Made by a program: the position numbers and the translations under genes | Shown: positions 17,068 through 25,616 of the stretch, one piece after another | Numbering within the stretch: position 1 is the first letter of the stretch | Layout of the letters: the number at the start of each line of letters is the position of its first letter | The notes under the pieces: model-generated | Databases searched by the model: none | Told to the model about the DNA's origin: nothing | The model's input: the letters and a program-made list of their open reading frames with translations, nothing else | DNA from: Gimesia aquarii | Lineage (GTDB): Bacteria; Planctomycetota; Planctomycetia; Planctomycetales; Planctomycetaceae | NCBI RefSeq assembly: GCF_007748195.1 | Contig: NZ_CP037920.1 | Span: 4,167,800-4,231,799, forward strand | Direction: 5' to 3' | DNA: 64,000 nucleotides

Positions 17068-18366
17068 TTACCCTTCTTGCAGAATTGTGGCAGGGTCCAC
17101 TCTTGTTGCCAACAATGCGGGTACCCAACTGGAAAGACTCGCCAGAATTGGCGCAAAGACCAAGCTGAGTAGTAACCACCGCCCTGAAAACAGCACCTCT
17201 TCGGGATTGACTGATGCTGGCAAATTTCCCCAAGTTACGCCAATACCATATCCAACAAAGTATCCAATTAATGCGCCAACGAGACCAATCACAAATGCTT
17301 TGATGATAAAAATCCCAAAGACTTGGACAGACCGCAAACCAAGTGCACGCAGTACGCCAATCTCGGTTGAGCGTCGTCTCACATTTTCTAATGACAGAAA
17401 CCCAATCCAGGCGCCGCACCCCAGCACCACTAAGGGAACAAGCACTGCCGCAAAATCGGCATGACGCTTAATCATCTGTAAACGATTCGTTTCTTCCTGT
17501 TTAAACGCTGCCACCGCACTCGCATGTGCCTGATTCCGAGCTTCTGCCCTCGCAAGAGCAGGAGGGCCTCTTTCAATGATCTGCGTTCCAGGAAGGATTT
17601 TCCCAATTTCATCACGAATCTGGGCAACTCGATCCTTCGCTTTACAATTGCATTCTAACGCTAGAATAGCATTTACCAGGTTTTGCATACCCAGCAGTTC
17701 TTGCGCCTCTTCAAGATTGATCCAAACAGTACTATCATCCGCCGTGCCACGCTCCGGATAACATTGAGTCACTTTGAAGTTCTTTCCCATAAGTTGAGTC
17801 TGATCACCAGGCTTCAGGCCTAACTTCTTCTGTATCTGATAGCCCATCACCATCGTACCTTTAGGAACTAGTTGCTGAAGCGGTTTTTTGAGAGCACGAT
17901 GCAAAAGTGGCACTTCACCCCGCGTTCCGGTTAAAATGACGTCACACTTTTTTTCAGGCCAGGTTATTTTTTTAGCGACCATTGGTAGCAGGTGATTAAC
18001 GGTTACTATCTTTGACTCAGCCAGCACTTTCACGTTTTCTTCTGGCATTGATCCCGAGACAATCCCCGTGAGATAAAACTCATTTAAATCCTGATTCGCC
18101 GGCAGAATCAGAATATTAAATCCTAATCCTTTAGTAATTTTCCGCATCGCATCTTCGAGTTCAGCACCAGCCTGTTTGACATCCTTCGCTTTCTGTTCCA
18201 GGATAAACGTTGTCTGAATTTCATCTGCTTGCAATAGTGTTAAAGATGCTATTAAACAAGCAACAGCAACTACAACCGAAGCTAATCCCAACAAAAAATT
18301 GATCTTGCGATGCTGCATTTCTTGAATGATGAGTCGGAATAAAGACATAACCGAGATTCTTTTCAC
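17068..18366 (-). CDS. FtsX/LolC-like ABC transporter permease
   Basis: 432 residues from a GTG at 18366; an ATG six codons in (18348) is an alternative start. One membrane segment lies near residues 22-45, then a long periplasmic domain of about 260 residues, then three C-terminal membrane segments (VLVPLVVLGCGAWIGFL, IFIIKAFVIGLVGALIGYF and LLSLVFAPILASLSSW). This four-segment topology with an FtsX domain at the C-terminus (RRSTEIGVLRALGLRS is the coupling region) marks the LolC/MacB family. The periplasmic part has a coiled, polar section and two cysteines in ECNCKAKD. It ends with the PATILQ motif common to this family. Substrate unknown. Confidence 0.85.
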   Translation of the reverse strand: MKRISVMSLFRLIIQEMQHRKINFLLGLASVVVAVACLIASLTLLQADEIQTTFILEQKAKDVKQAGAELEDAMRKITKGLGFNILILPANQDLNEFYLTGIVSGSMPEENVKVLAESKIVTVNHLLPMVAKKITWPEKKCDVILTGTRGEVPLLHRALKKPLQQLVPKGTMVMGYQIQKKLGLKPGDQTQLMGKNFKVTQCYPERGTADDSTVWINLEEAQELLGMQNLVNAILALECNCKAKDRVAQIRDEIGKILPGTQIIERGPPALARAEARNQAHASAVAAFKQEETNRLQMIKRHADFAAVLVPLVVLGCGAWIGFLSLENVRRRSTEIGVLRALGLRSVQVFGIFIIKAFVIGLVGALIGYFVGYGIGVTWGNLPASVNPEEVLFSGRWLLLSLVFAPILASLSSWVPALLATRVDPATILQEG

Positions 18367-18408
18367 TTATCAGGAATTGGAGATACCAAAACAGCTAAAT
18401 AGAAAAAA

Positions 18409-19671
18409 TTATTTTCGAGCCATCATGAAATAGCTTGCTCCTAAAACGAGCAAGATCATCAATGAAACTATGATTAACAAATTCTGCATGAGTGAGTTGC
18501 TCTGAGTCTTTTCAACAGAATCAGATTGGATTGTACTCATTTTTTCCGTGTGATCAGAAGGTAGAGGTGAGGTTGTATTGCCAGTCGCTTCGCCCGTTAA
18601 TGAACTTTGAGGGTCTTTTATTTGGGTATTTTCAGACTGAGCATTTTCCTCATTCGAACCATTTTTGAGCATATTAGATGATTTCACGGATTCGGCCTTT
18701 TTATTTGTCTCACCAGAAAATCCAATCAGTCCTGTTAAAGGAGGTAGCTCTTTTTCATCTTGTGTCGTTGGAGATACCAGTTTTTCCCAATTCACGGCCA
18801 TCAGTAAATCTGTTCCCGGGTTTTGATCTTTCACTTGGCATGTGCAAGGTCCCGTTAAATCTCGACACGCCTGTTCAATGGTCCCAGCATTGATTCCCTT
18901 ACCAATCAAAGCATATAAAACTCGTCCTCGTCCAAACACAGGAAAGGCCATCGGCTCCTCTTTGAAATCTTTCAAATCATTTTCGGTGGCCAGCAACATT
19001 TTAGTGAAATAGGCTTCCGCAGAATCTTCACGTGAGCATTTTTCGACACTAAATTTCAACTTCAAACTATCTGGAGAAACGCTGACTAAACCTTGCTCGA
19101 TATCAGCCTCTTCAATTTCAGGCAGTTTCAGAGTTTTTTCCATTCGCTTGAGTTCTTTGCTCAATAGCTCAAAAGCCGCTTTATCTTTTTCAGAATTGCC
19201 ACTTTCCAGGAATACCCAAACAGCAGTTTGACCATCGATCAGTTGTTTTGCGACATTTTGTCGCAGAGGAGAATTAATTAATCGAACAAGATTTTCTTCA
19301 GTCAATTCTCCGGAAAGGAAACCCTCTGGAACAGGAGCGGGCAGGGGAGTGCGTACTACCATTAACGGCAAAGTTTCTGACTTTTGCTTTTTCCAGAGTT
19401 CAACATCTTTCGGATCCGGTTTCGAGTCTAAATTAACCAATTGAAGCTCAGCGTTGGCTGACTTTTGAGTGATTGCACCTTCTTTATTAAATAGTGAAAC
19501 TATTTTTTGATGCTCTGGGCTGAGAGAACCGCGATAGAAAACAACAACGCTATATTTATCAGCGGGCCAACGTTCCAATGCATAACGAAAAACGGGAACT
19601 GAACAAGCCCAGATCACTGTTGCTGTCAAGAGAACACTAAGGACAGCCAGGGTTGCTATGAACCATCGCAT
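18409..19671 (-). CDS. Conserved-looking bitopic hypothetical protein
   Basis: 420 residues. A hydrophobic N-terminus (residues 2-23, then ACSVPVFRYALERWPAD) could be a signal peptide or anchor. A clear membrane segment closes the protein (LLIIVSLMILLVLGASYFMM, then ARK), so most of it lies outside the cytoplasm. Residues 40-130 look thioredoxin-like in pattern (SVVVFYRGSLS, then LPLMVVRTPLP) but without a CxxC. A second region around 270-290 has CRDLTGPCTCQVKD, three cysteines. A low-complexity Ser/Thr/Asn stretch of about 90 residues precedes the final helix. It heads the operon and is 42 bases ahead of the FtsX-like permease, so it is probably a periplasmic partner of that exporter. I do not recognise the family. 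Confidence 0.7.
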   Translation of the reverse strand: MRWFIATLAVLSVLLTATVIWACSVPVFRYALERWPADKYSVVVFYRGSLSPEHQKIVSLFNKEGAITQKSANAELQLVNLDSKPDPKDVELWKKQKSETLPLMVVRTPLPAPVPEGFLSGELTEENLVRLINSPLRQNVAKQLIDGQTAVWVFLESGNSEKDKAAFELLSKELKRMEKTLKLPEIEEADIEQGLVSVSPDSLKLKFSVEKCSREDSAEAYFTKMLLATENDLKDFKEEPMAFPVFGRGRVLYALIGKGINAGTIEQACRDLTGPCTCQVKDQNPGTDLLMAVNWEKLVSPTTQDEKELPPLTGLIGFSGETNKKAESVKSSNMLKNGSNEENAQSENTQIKDPQSSLTGEATGNTTSPLPSDHTEKMSTIQSDSVEKTQSNSLMQNLLIIVSLMILLVLGASYFMMARK

Positions 19672-20073
19672 GAATAAACCTTTCGAGGAGGGAAAGTATC
19701 GTCGGGCGGGTTGATGAACTTATCGAGTTTCTGTGATCAGCTAACCACAAATCCCGAAACACAATTCAGTTAATACTATGATGACATAATGTTATCTAAT
19801 TGTGAAGAAAGGATGATTTCAATAGCAAAGTTTTATTTGAAGTGATTGAGAGTCAAAAAAAGACACTTTTGTCACTTTACCCACCCTCACTCAAATACAC
19901 ATGTTTACACCATCTCTCAAAACAAAGATAGTCATTGTTTAGAGCTACTTTCGAGAAGGCAATCAATAACCTAAATAGAGATGCCCTCTCGAAACGTCGC
20001 TGGCTAGAAGTCGGTTGAATGCAAATCAAAGAAAGCAAAGTGTCAAATTTCGCTCTGCAATTTTTTTAATCAT
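19672..20073. other. Intergenic region upstream of the transport operon
   Basis: About 400 bases between the start of the operon-heading hypothetical protein and the 3' end of the small lipoprotein gene (minus). It should contain the promoter for the transport operon. I saw no RNA gene, riboswitch-like structure (including nothing recognisable as a molybdenum-cofactor element) or clear promoter boxes. Confidence 0.5.
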
Positions 20074-20101
20074 TTCTTGCTGGTCAATTCTTGCTGGTCA
20101 A
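20074..20101. repeat. Perfect 14-bp tandem duplication at a gene's 3' end
   Basis: TTCTTGCTGGTCAA occurs twice in direct succession, at 20074-20087 and 20088-20101. It straddles the stop codon of the small lipoprotein gene (stop at 20084-20086). Because 14 is not a multiple of three, the second copy is read in another frame and supplies the TGA now used. Without it the protein would end K-K with a TGA a few bases later. Confidence 0.9.
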
Positions 20102-20545
20102 TTTAAGGTCAACAGGTTTGCCAGGAGCAATAGTCGCCTTTAATTGGGAGTGGTCATAATCAGAATATTTACGAGGAAGCTGTTCCGTCGCCGGTGATTC
20201 AATCGGTGGTGTGGTATCTCCCTCAGGTACAGGAGACCCATCTGGCATCAATCGGTAGCTCACGGTGACTCGATAATTTCCAGCCGGAAGTCCTTCTCCA
20301 CCTCGACTATAAATCACATTAAACTCTCCTCCCTCTTTTGTCCTAGCTTCTCCTCCCACTCCTGGTGTACTTTCCACAGGGATAAAGTGGAGATCGGCAT
20401 TCGCCAATGGCTTTTCATTCAACGAAACCGTCCCCATCACAGCAGTTAACTCTGGCCCCGGATCCTGAGTCCCACAGCCAATCAGGAAACATAAAAAAAT
20501 GATCAACACAACAGGCAAGAACGGGGCACACTTATTCGTCTCCAT
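20084..20545 (-). CDS. Small lipoprotein with transthyretin-like beta domain
   Basis: 153 residues. The start reads METNKCAPFLPVVLIIFLCF followed by LIGCGTQ, a good lipobox (L-I-G-C), so cleavage at C24 and lipidation are expected. The mature part follows the pattern MGTVSLNEKPLANADLHFIP, then GEFNVIYSRGGEGLPAGNY and RVTVSYRL, which is the single beta-sandwich (carboxypeptidase-regulatory or transthyretin-like) fold that planctomycetes encode many times next to DUF1559 proteins. A DUF1559 gene lies directly upstream (start of this gene is 45 bases past its stop), consistent with that recurring pair. The molecular role is unknown. Confidence 0.8.
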   Translation of the reverse strand: METNKCAPFLPVVLIIFLCFLIGCGTQDPGPELTAVMGTVSLNEKPLANADLHFIPVESTPGVGGEARTKEGGEFNVIYSRGGEGLPAGNYRVTVSYRLMPDGSPVPEGDTTPPIESPATEQLPRKYSDYDHSQLKATIAPGKPVDLKLTSKN

Positions 20546-20590
20546 AAAGCACCTCTTACTTATTTTGAAAACTTAACTGAAATCAGAAAT

Positions 20591-21571
20591 TTAAGGTACT
20601 TCTACAACGAAACCATCTGACATTGTTCCCAATCGTCTCAACAAAGTAAGATCTGTATTTTCAGAGATAAACCGGACGGCTCCATCACCGAATCCAAAAT
20701 GTGCGCCGCCAGTATGCAAGCTTCCTACCTGTCCCCAGCTATTCAAATTTCCCACAGATGGTTTCGTCGCCCCTGTAGGAACATCCCAAACATTGATTCC
20801 CGGATCTACATCTCCACCAGTCGTTACCCACCCTCGCATCCCCCAGGCAGGTGGCTCTCCATTCGCAACAGTGCGGGTTGTTTCGCAAACCATAATCGTA
20901 TTAGAACTGCCGTCTTTAATATCACTTATTTTTGCCCTGCTGTTTTCGCCGAAGATTTTCCTCGCAGTAACAGCCTGACCTGCCCAGATATTACAAGAAA
21001 TTGTCTGATCCGCACTTAATTCATAATTGGTTTTTGCGGGACCTGGCGCTACTGAAGTTCCATAAGGCGCTCCCGTTCCCAAATGAGTGGTTCCATCATC
21101 GGAAGGACAGAGAAAGACATCTAAGAGAATAATCATTTCGTCTGCATTATCAGCAGGATTTCCTGCTAATGGAACTCCACTTCCCCCATAACTGCAACAG
21201 TAACCTGTATTCTGGGCACTATTAGCCGTAGCCTGATTAATTTGATTGTAGAGTGGAGCCTGATCCAGGAACGGAAGCAATAAAGACAAACCATTTTTAT
21301 TATGCGTCGTTCGTCCTACTCTTTGTGCCGCTGTAGTAGTACACCATCCGTAATTGATCCCCGCCGGTGGAAACACGCGATGCGTTTCATGATAGTTGTG
21401 CAGCGCCAATGAAATCTGTTTCACCTTATTCTTACAACTGGCGCGCCGGGCAGCTTCGCGGGCTTGTTGCACTGCAGGAAGCAAAAGCGCAATTAAGATT
21501 GCGATAATAGCAATCACCACAAGTAACTCAATTAATGTAAAACCGAGTCGTCGAGAGGGGCCTGGTCTCAT
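20591..21571 (-). CDS. DUF1559 protein with prepilin-type N-terminal methylation motif
   Basis: 326 residues. The N-terminus is a perfect type IV pilin-like signal, [20 protein letters not shown], with the G-F cleavage site and Glu+5, followed by [17 protein letters not shown], the hallmark of the planctomycete DUF1559 (also called SBP_bac_10) family. The body is rich in small residues with [12 protein letters not shown] near the C-terminus, the other conserved family motif. These proteins are expected to be processed by a prepilin peptidase and to form pseudopili or surface structures. Planctomycetes carry dozens to hundreds of copies. Function of the individual member is unknown. It is paired with the lipoprotein gene immediately downstream. 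Confidence 0.93.
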   Translation of the reverse strand: MRPGPSRRLGFTLIELLVVIAIIAILIALLLPAVQQAREAARRASCKNKVKQISLALHNYHETHRVFPPAGINYGWCTTTAAQRVGRTTHNKNGLSLLLPFLDQAPLYNQINQATANSAQNTGYCCSYGGSGVPLAGNPADNADEMIILLDVFLCPSDDGTTHLGTGAPYGTSVAPGPAKTNYELSADQTISCNIWAGQAVTARKIFGENSRAKISDIKDGSSNTIMVCETTRTVANGEPPAWGMRGWVTTGGDVDPGINVWDVPTGATKPSVGNLNSWGQVGSLHTGGAHFGFGDGAVRFISENTDLTLLRRLGTMSDGFVVEVP

Positions 21572-22108
21572 GAATCTCTCCTCGTACTAAATTTAATAGA
21601 TAAGATAAATCTTGATAATATGACACTTGGCGCTGGTCTTAGTAAAACACCTCATCAAATTTATACAAAAGTAAAAATGTCGAATTTAAATTAAGATTAA
21701 ATCTATAAATATCAATTAATTCATCTAACTCATAAACAAGATAATTAATATACATAAGTATTAATTATAAAGTATATAAAGTTATACAGTACAATCAACT
21801 TTTTTCACCCCGAATTAATTTTAATTACTAATAAATGCGGATAATTGAACGCCAATCATATTATGAACCAGAAGCCTCTTGCCTCTAAAGCATGCACATT
21901 CACAAATGAGGAATTGGAATGTGCGCGAGAACCAAATCAGGGCATGACGTAAGAATGCTCAAGATTATGCTGAGTTCACATTGATGAAATCGGCTCAACA
22001 TGGGAAAGAAAAAGCAAAGTAAAAAAGAACGAGCAGTGCTCTGCAACTTTGCTTTAATTGAGTACCGAGGGCTGAGAGTAAGATAGTGATCACGAAAAAG
22101 TAAGCAGA
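21572..22108. other. AT-rich intergenic region with two inverted repeats
   Basis: 537 bases, very AT-rich between 21600 and 21840, which is the likely promoter region of the DUF1559 gene. Further in, GCACATTC (21894-21901) pairs with GAATGTGC (21917-21924). A larger structure pairs AAAGCAAAGT (22011-22020) with ACTTTGCTTT (22046-22055), with GAGCA/TGCTC nested inside. No gene is supported; the open frame across 21900-22172 overlaps the next gene antisense and I treat it as a shadow. Confidence 0.55.
22002..22055 (-). terminator. Probable terminator of the L7/L12-like small protein gene
   Basis: AAAGCAAAGT (22011-22020) and ACTTTGCTTT (22046-22055) form a 10-bp stem with a nested GAGCA/TGCTC hairpin. 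Read on the minus strand the stem runs into TTTCTTTCCC, a moderate U-tract. It lies 54 bases past the stop of the 89-residue protein gene. Confidence 0.5.
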
Positions 22109-22378
22109 TCACACTAAAGAAATGAAAATCAGTGCTGTAGCGGTAAGAACAAATAAGAGCATCGAGGCACAACCGGACTTCATCGTGATGTTATATTTCA
22201 AAATCAATTCTTCGATAGCCTCTTTGGACTCCTTCAAACCAGCGCCGGTAGACTCCCGATAGACTTTGATCGCCTCAATTTTCTTTCCTTCCCTGAGCGA
22301 CTGTACAATCCGCTCAACGACTTCAGAATGATTGCTCATTTCTTCTGAATTGGACTGGTCGTGACTTGAATCTTCCAT
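22109..22378 (-). CDS. Small membrane protein with ribosomal L7/L12-C-terminal-like domain
   Basis: 89 residues. Residues 20-62 (VERIVQSLREGKKIEAIKVY, then RESTGAGLKESKEAIEELI) match the helix-loop-helix pattern of the L7/L12 C-terminal domain, where KIxVIKxVR...GLxEAK is the signature. The C-terminal 22 residues (MLLFVLTATALIFISL) are one membrane segment, so the domain would hang on the cytoplasmic face of a membrane. Small L7/L12-like membrane proteins of this sort are common in planctomycetes and actinobacteria. They are not ribosomal. Their role is unknown. A second protein with the same domain is at 44001. Confidence 0.75.
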   Translation of the reverse strand: MEDSSHDQSNSEEMSNHSEVVERIVQSLREGKKIEAIKVYRESTGAGLKESKEAIEELILKYNITMKSGCASMLLFVLTATALIFISLV

Positions 22379-22508
22379 TTTAAAGATCTCTCAGAAAAGA
22401 ACGATGATCACAGTAAACCATTAACCGTTTTACCATTTAACGTGATTGCAGTTCAAGAAATCATTAACAGATTTATCAACTTCACTCTTTTATAGAAACT
22501 TCGTTCCT

Positions 22509-22736
22509 TTAAGAAGCAATAGCACAGCCTGAACTGCGATGGCCCCTTTTTTGCAAATCCCCTTCTAGTCTCTGACTGCAAACACTCGACATCAGAGTTT
22601 TCATCTCATCAAGAGATACTTCCTGTAAATTGATATTCAATTCCAGTAACCGATCAACAACGGCATTGATGAGTTCAATGCTATTAGAAGCTGGTGATAA
22701 ACCATCGCTCAATTCATCCATGACCTGATCTGTCAT
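22509..22736 (-). CDS. Small hypothetical protein ending in GCAIAS
   Basis: 75 residues from the ATG at 22736, which has GAAGGAAG about 9 bases ahead. The frame opens 37 codons earlier, but that part looks random. The N-terminal 55 residues are acidic and leader-like: VMDELSDGLSPASNS, then LINAVVDRLLELNINLQEVS and LDEMKTLMSSVC. The end is basic, then short and small-residue rich (QKRGHRSSGCAIAS). I do not recognise the family. The charge pattern could suit a peptide-maturation precursor, but no modification enzyme is adjacent, so I leave it as hypothetical. Confidence 0.55.
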   Translation of the reverse strand: MTDQVMDELSDGLSPASNSIELINAVVDRLLELNINLQEVSLDEMKTLMSSVCSQRLEGDLQKRGHRSSGCAIAS

Positions 22737-23227
22737 AACTTTACTTCCTTCTAAATTTCTTGACTTTTTCATGTTGCGATTCACAGCATCGAGCCTCAAA
22801 GTTCGTGTATGGCTGTGGCTTCCCTTCAGCGGAAAAGCTTTATTCATTAAAAGCTATTGAATCGCAATGACTGTTCCAAACTGACAGAAAAAAATCGATT
22901 CACAATTTTCATTACCATAAACGCTTTTATAATCAGCGTCTGGGAGCACGACTTACATTGGTAAAACTCACAATAGCTCTCTAGCCATTCAGCGAGTGTC
23001 CTAAAATCGCGACATTTTTACATCAAGATGATAACTATTACGAAACCATGAGTTTCATCGTTTTTTAGCTAAAGTCTTGACTTATTGCTTGTTTGTTTTC
23101 CCATAATAACAGACAACTCAAGTCTACATTGAGTTCGCAGCCGATACTGGTCTAAGCATCAATTGCCCTCCAAGAATCCAAACAAATCTATGCCCGAATG
23201 ACTCCAAAGCAATATCGTCTAAAGAAT
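22737..23227. other. Intergenic region without recognised genes
   Basis: 491 bases between the 75-residue gene and the GlmU-like gene, both on the minus strand. It contains a small hairpin, GAAAC(CATGA)GTTTC near 23041-23055 followed by ATCGTTTTTT, readable as a weak plus-strand terminator although no plus-strand gene ends here. No RNA gene or reliable promoter is visible. Confidence 0.45.
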
Positions 23228-24526
23228 TCAACGGTTGAGGGCAGGGCGTGAAGAGCGTTTCTGATCCCACCACTCTATTGCCTGCTCACGTTCCTCTATT
23301 GTTTCCTCGAGAAGAGAAGCCAAAAGTTTTCGCTGAGCAGCACTCAGAGCTAATCCTCTCCGTTTCATTGTGTGGTCTGCGAGTTCGAAGAGCATCAAAA
23401 TGTCAATTTGACTATCGATTCGCCCAAACCAAAATCGCGAAAACGAAGGAATATGTTTAGGTAGTAATTCTCCAACAGGGAGCACCATCGACATCACACC
23501 AACTGACGTCCCTGTATTAAACAAGCTGTTCAATCCTGTCTTAGCATGATCACCAATATAACAGCCTACCTTAACCGCATTTGTTTCTACAGGAATGCCT
23601 GCTAAAGGCACCTTGACTTCCGAGTAATCGTTTTTGAGATCACTATTACTGGTTTGTGCTCCCAAATTGACCCAAGGACAAATATATGAATGCCCTAAAA
23701 AGCCATCATGGTATTTGTTTACGTATCCATGCACGATTGTCTGTTCAATTTCTCCGCCAAGTCGACAGTGCGGACCGGCTGTTGTTCCTGCTTTGATATT
23801 TGCCCGAAAGAGTTGAGTTCCTTCCCCTATAAAAGCAGGTCCTTCAATACGGGTAAATGCCTGAATTTTGGCATCGTGATCAATCACAATTGGTCCCGTA
23901 CGTGTGTCAAGAACTACGAAAGGATCAATCTCTGCAGACGAAGACAACCTCACTAAGTCAGGTTGCCCCACAATGGTTAAATTCTTCGCATCCCCATGAT
24001 ATTGGTCAGTTGATAAGTTCAATGAATAATCGGCTTGTATCTGGCGATGATTTTGGTTCACTAGATCCCAAGGATAATTAAGTTCTACCCCCGTTACCTC
24101 AACCTTCTTTCTTGTTGATGCGATCTTTTTGATGGCATCGTCCCAGGCAGTCGTTGTCAGCAGAGCAGACTCTTCTGGTTCCAATAGTAAATACGCAACA
24201 GATTCTCCCATTATCCCAACAGTCTCAGAAGAAACGTGAGAAAGCTGGTTGATTTCCTCGTTTGTGGGAAGCCAACGACCATTAATCAACAGGGTTGAAC
24301 CTTCACTTAACCAAATCGCATCATTGATTTGGGCATCAGGAAACTGCTCTCTGTAGACTTCAACGAGAGCAGGACGAATTAAGACACCCCACTCGTCGAC
24401 CTGAGTCGATTTTAATAATCGCTCTCGAGAAGTGTACTGTCCACACAACAATTCAAACACCGGTCTCATTAAAGAAATCGGAGAGAATTGGAGAGCGGAA
24501 TTATCCTCAAATATGGCAAGCCGCAT
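23228..24526 (-). CDS. GlmU-like sugar nucleotidyltransferase / hexapeptide-repeat protein
   Basis: 432 residues. The N-terminal half begins MRLAIFEDNSALQFSPISLM followed by RPVFELLCGQYTSRERL, a pattern of the putative sugar-nucleotidyltransferase branch related to GlmU and seen in planctomycetes and Bacteroidetes. It lacks the classical GxGTRM nucleotide loop of GlmU. From about residue 200 there is a left-handed beta-helix: IVIDHDAKIQAFTRIEG, then PAFIGEGTQLFRANI, TTAGPHCRLGGEI and TGLNSLFNTGTSVGVMSMV. Such proteins are expected to attach a nucleotide or an acyl group to a sugar phosphate for cell-envelope precursors. Which activity remains is unclear. The gene stands alone. Confidence 0.82.
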   Translation of the reverse strand: MRLAIFEDNSALQFSPISLMRPVFELLCGQYTSRERLLKSTQVDEWGVLIRPALVEVYREQFPDAQINDAIWLSEGSTLLINGRWLPTNEEINQLSHVSSETVGIMGESVAYLLLEPEESALLTTTAWDDAIKKIASTRKKVEVTGVELNYPWDLVNQNHRQIQADYSLNLSTDQYHGDAKNLTIVGQPDLVRLSSSAEIDPFVVLDTRTGPIVIDHDAKIQAFTRIEGPAFIGEGTQLFRANIKAGTTAGPHCRLGGEIEQTIVHGYVNKYHDGFLGHSYICPWVNLGAQTSNSDLKNDYSEVKVPLAGIPVETNAVKVGCYIGDHAKTGLNSLFNTGTSVGVMSMVLPVGELLPKHIPSFSRFWFGRIDSQIDILMLFELADHTMKRRGLALSAAQRKLLASLLEETIEEREQAIEWWDQKRSSRPALNR

Positions 24527-24680
24527 TACCTTGCACTTCCCTGTGCCAAATCAGCATTAAAATAGTGATTTAAGTTCCCAAACAAACAACGGGTTAAAAT
24601 GTCGTTTTTGCTCGCGCAGAAGTCATATCATAAATATCTAAATGAGAAAAGGGGGGTTCAAATTTGAAAGACATTAATAA

Positions 24681-24707
24681 AAAACGCCCTGAAATTCAGG
24701 GCGTTTT
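24681..24707 (-). terminator. Terminator of the cheY-cheB-cheR unit
   Basis: A perfect 13-bp inverted repeat, AAAACGCCCTGAA and TTCAGGGCGTTTT, sits around one central base. It has T-runs on both strands, so it can act in either direction. It lies 51 bases beyond the cheR stop and is the natural end of the chemosensory transcript. Confidence 0.9.
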
Positions 24708-24758
24708 AGAACGTAAGTTAAGAAATCTATTATTTTTTGTATTTTGGACATGAACTGC

Positions 24759-25616
24759 TTAGTTTGTCACAGTCCGTCCTGCCAATGAATAGATCGCCGA
24801 CTGGCACTCAGACATCTTGGCATACCTATCCGAAATTCCTAATACGGTTTCTGCGGCTCCTAGTAACAAAGTACCTGAAGAATTCATCTGGTTACTAATG
24901 CGATCTAATATATCCTTCTTCACATCAGGCTCAAAATAGATTAAAACGTTTCGGCAAAATACAATGTCAAACATTCCCAAATGCTGGAAATCTTCCAGGA
25001 GATTTAAATGCTTCCATTGCATACTAATCCCAGGATCTGCTTTGATCTTCCAGCCTTGTTCATTTTGTTCAAAATATTTCATCAAAAGCTGAACTGGTAA
25101 ACCCCGCTGAACTTCGAATTGGGAATACACTCCCGTTTCGGCTCGATCCAACGCTTTTGAACACAAATCTGTTCCCACGATTTGAATATTCCAATCAGCT
25201 AGTTCCGGAAAGTGCTCCCGCAAGGTCATAACTATGCTGTATGATTCCTGACCATTAGAACAAGCAGAACTCCAGATTCTTAATTTCTGTGTCGCTCTTC
25301 GCTCAGCGATTAGATTTGGCAATATCTCGTTTTTGAGTTCATCAAAAGGACGTCTATCACGAAAGAAAGATGACTCGTTCGTTGTCATCGCTTCCATCAC
25401 GTCTTTTTCCAGAGTTTTGTCTAACCGACTTCTCAAACTGAGTACAAGATCTTCAATGCCGTTCATTCCATGGGATTGTGCCAGAGGAATCAGGCGTGCT
25501 TCCAACAAGTACTCTTTATTCTCACCAAGAGAAAGTCCTGTTGTTTCCAATAAAAAATTTGTAATATATTTATAATCTTCGGGAGACACGAGATCACCAC
25601 TTTCTATTAAGAACAA
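24759..25616 (-). CDS. cheR: CheR chemoreceptor glutamate methyltransferase
   Basis: 285 residues, normal for CheR. An N-terminal helical domain (about 1-75, ending in TTNESSFFRD, the conserved receptor-binding motif) precedes the SAM-binding fold. The SAM motif reads SSACSNGQESYSI, where most CheRs have GEExYS; the GQE form is a common variant. DIVFCRNVLIYF is the motif IV region. It methylates glutamates on the signalling helices of the receptor encoded at 27292-30186 using S-adenosylmethionine. The start overlaps the cheB 3' end by 10 bases, indicating translational coupling. A strong terminator follows. Confidence 0.95.
   Translation of the reverse strand: MFLIESGDLVSPEDYKYITNFLLETTGLSLGENKEYLLEARLIPLAQSHGMNGIEDLVLSLRSRLDKTLEKDVMEAMTTNESSFFRDRRPFDELKNEILPNLIAERRATQKLRIWSSACSNGQESYSIVMTLREHFPELADWNIQIVGTDLCSKALDRAETGVYSQFEVQRGLPVQLLMKYFEQNEQGWKIKADPGISMQWKHLNLLEDFQHLGMFDIVFCRNVLIYFEPDVKKDILDRISNQMNSSGTLLLGAAETVLGISDRYAKMSECQSAIYSLAGRTVTN

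Noticed and set aside
17058-17156. 33-residue N-terminal extension of the LolD-like ATPase
   Set aside because: The extension is read through the end of the FtsX-like permease gene in another frame. The internal ATG at 17057 gives the normal start for this family.
21900-22172. 90-residue minus-strand open frame in the AT-rich intergenic region
   Set aside because: It overlaps the L7/L12-like gene on the same strand in another frame, is rich in cysteine and serine without a motif, and spans the inverted repeats there. Chance frame.
23041-23065. Hairpin followed by TTTTTT reading on the plus strand
   Set aside because: No plus-strand gene ends upstream, and the stem is only five base pairs, so I do not list it as a terminator.
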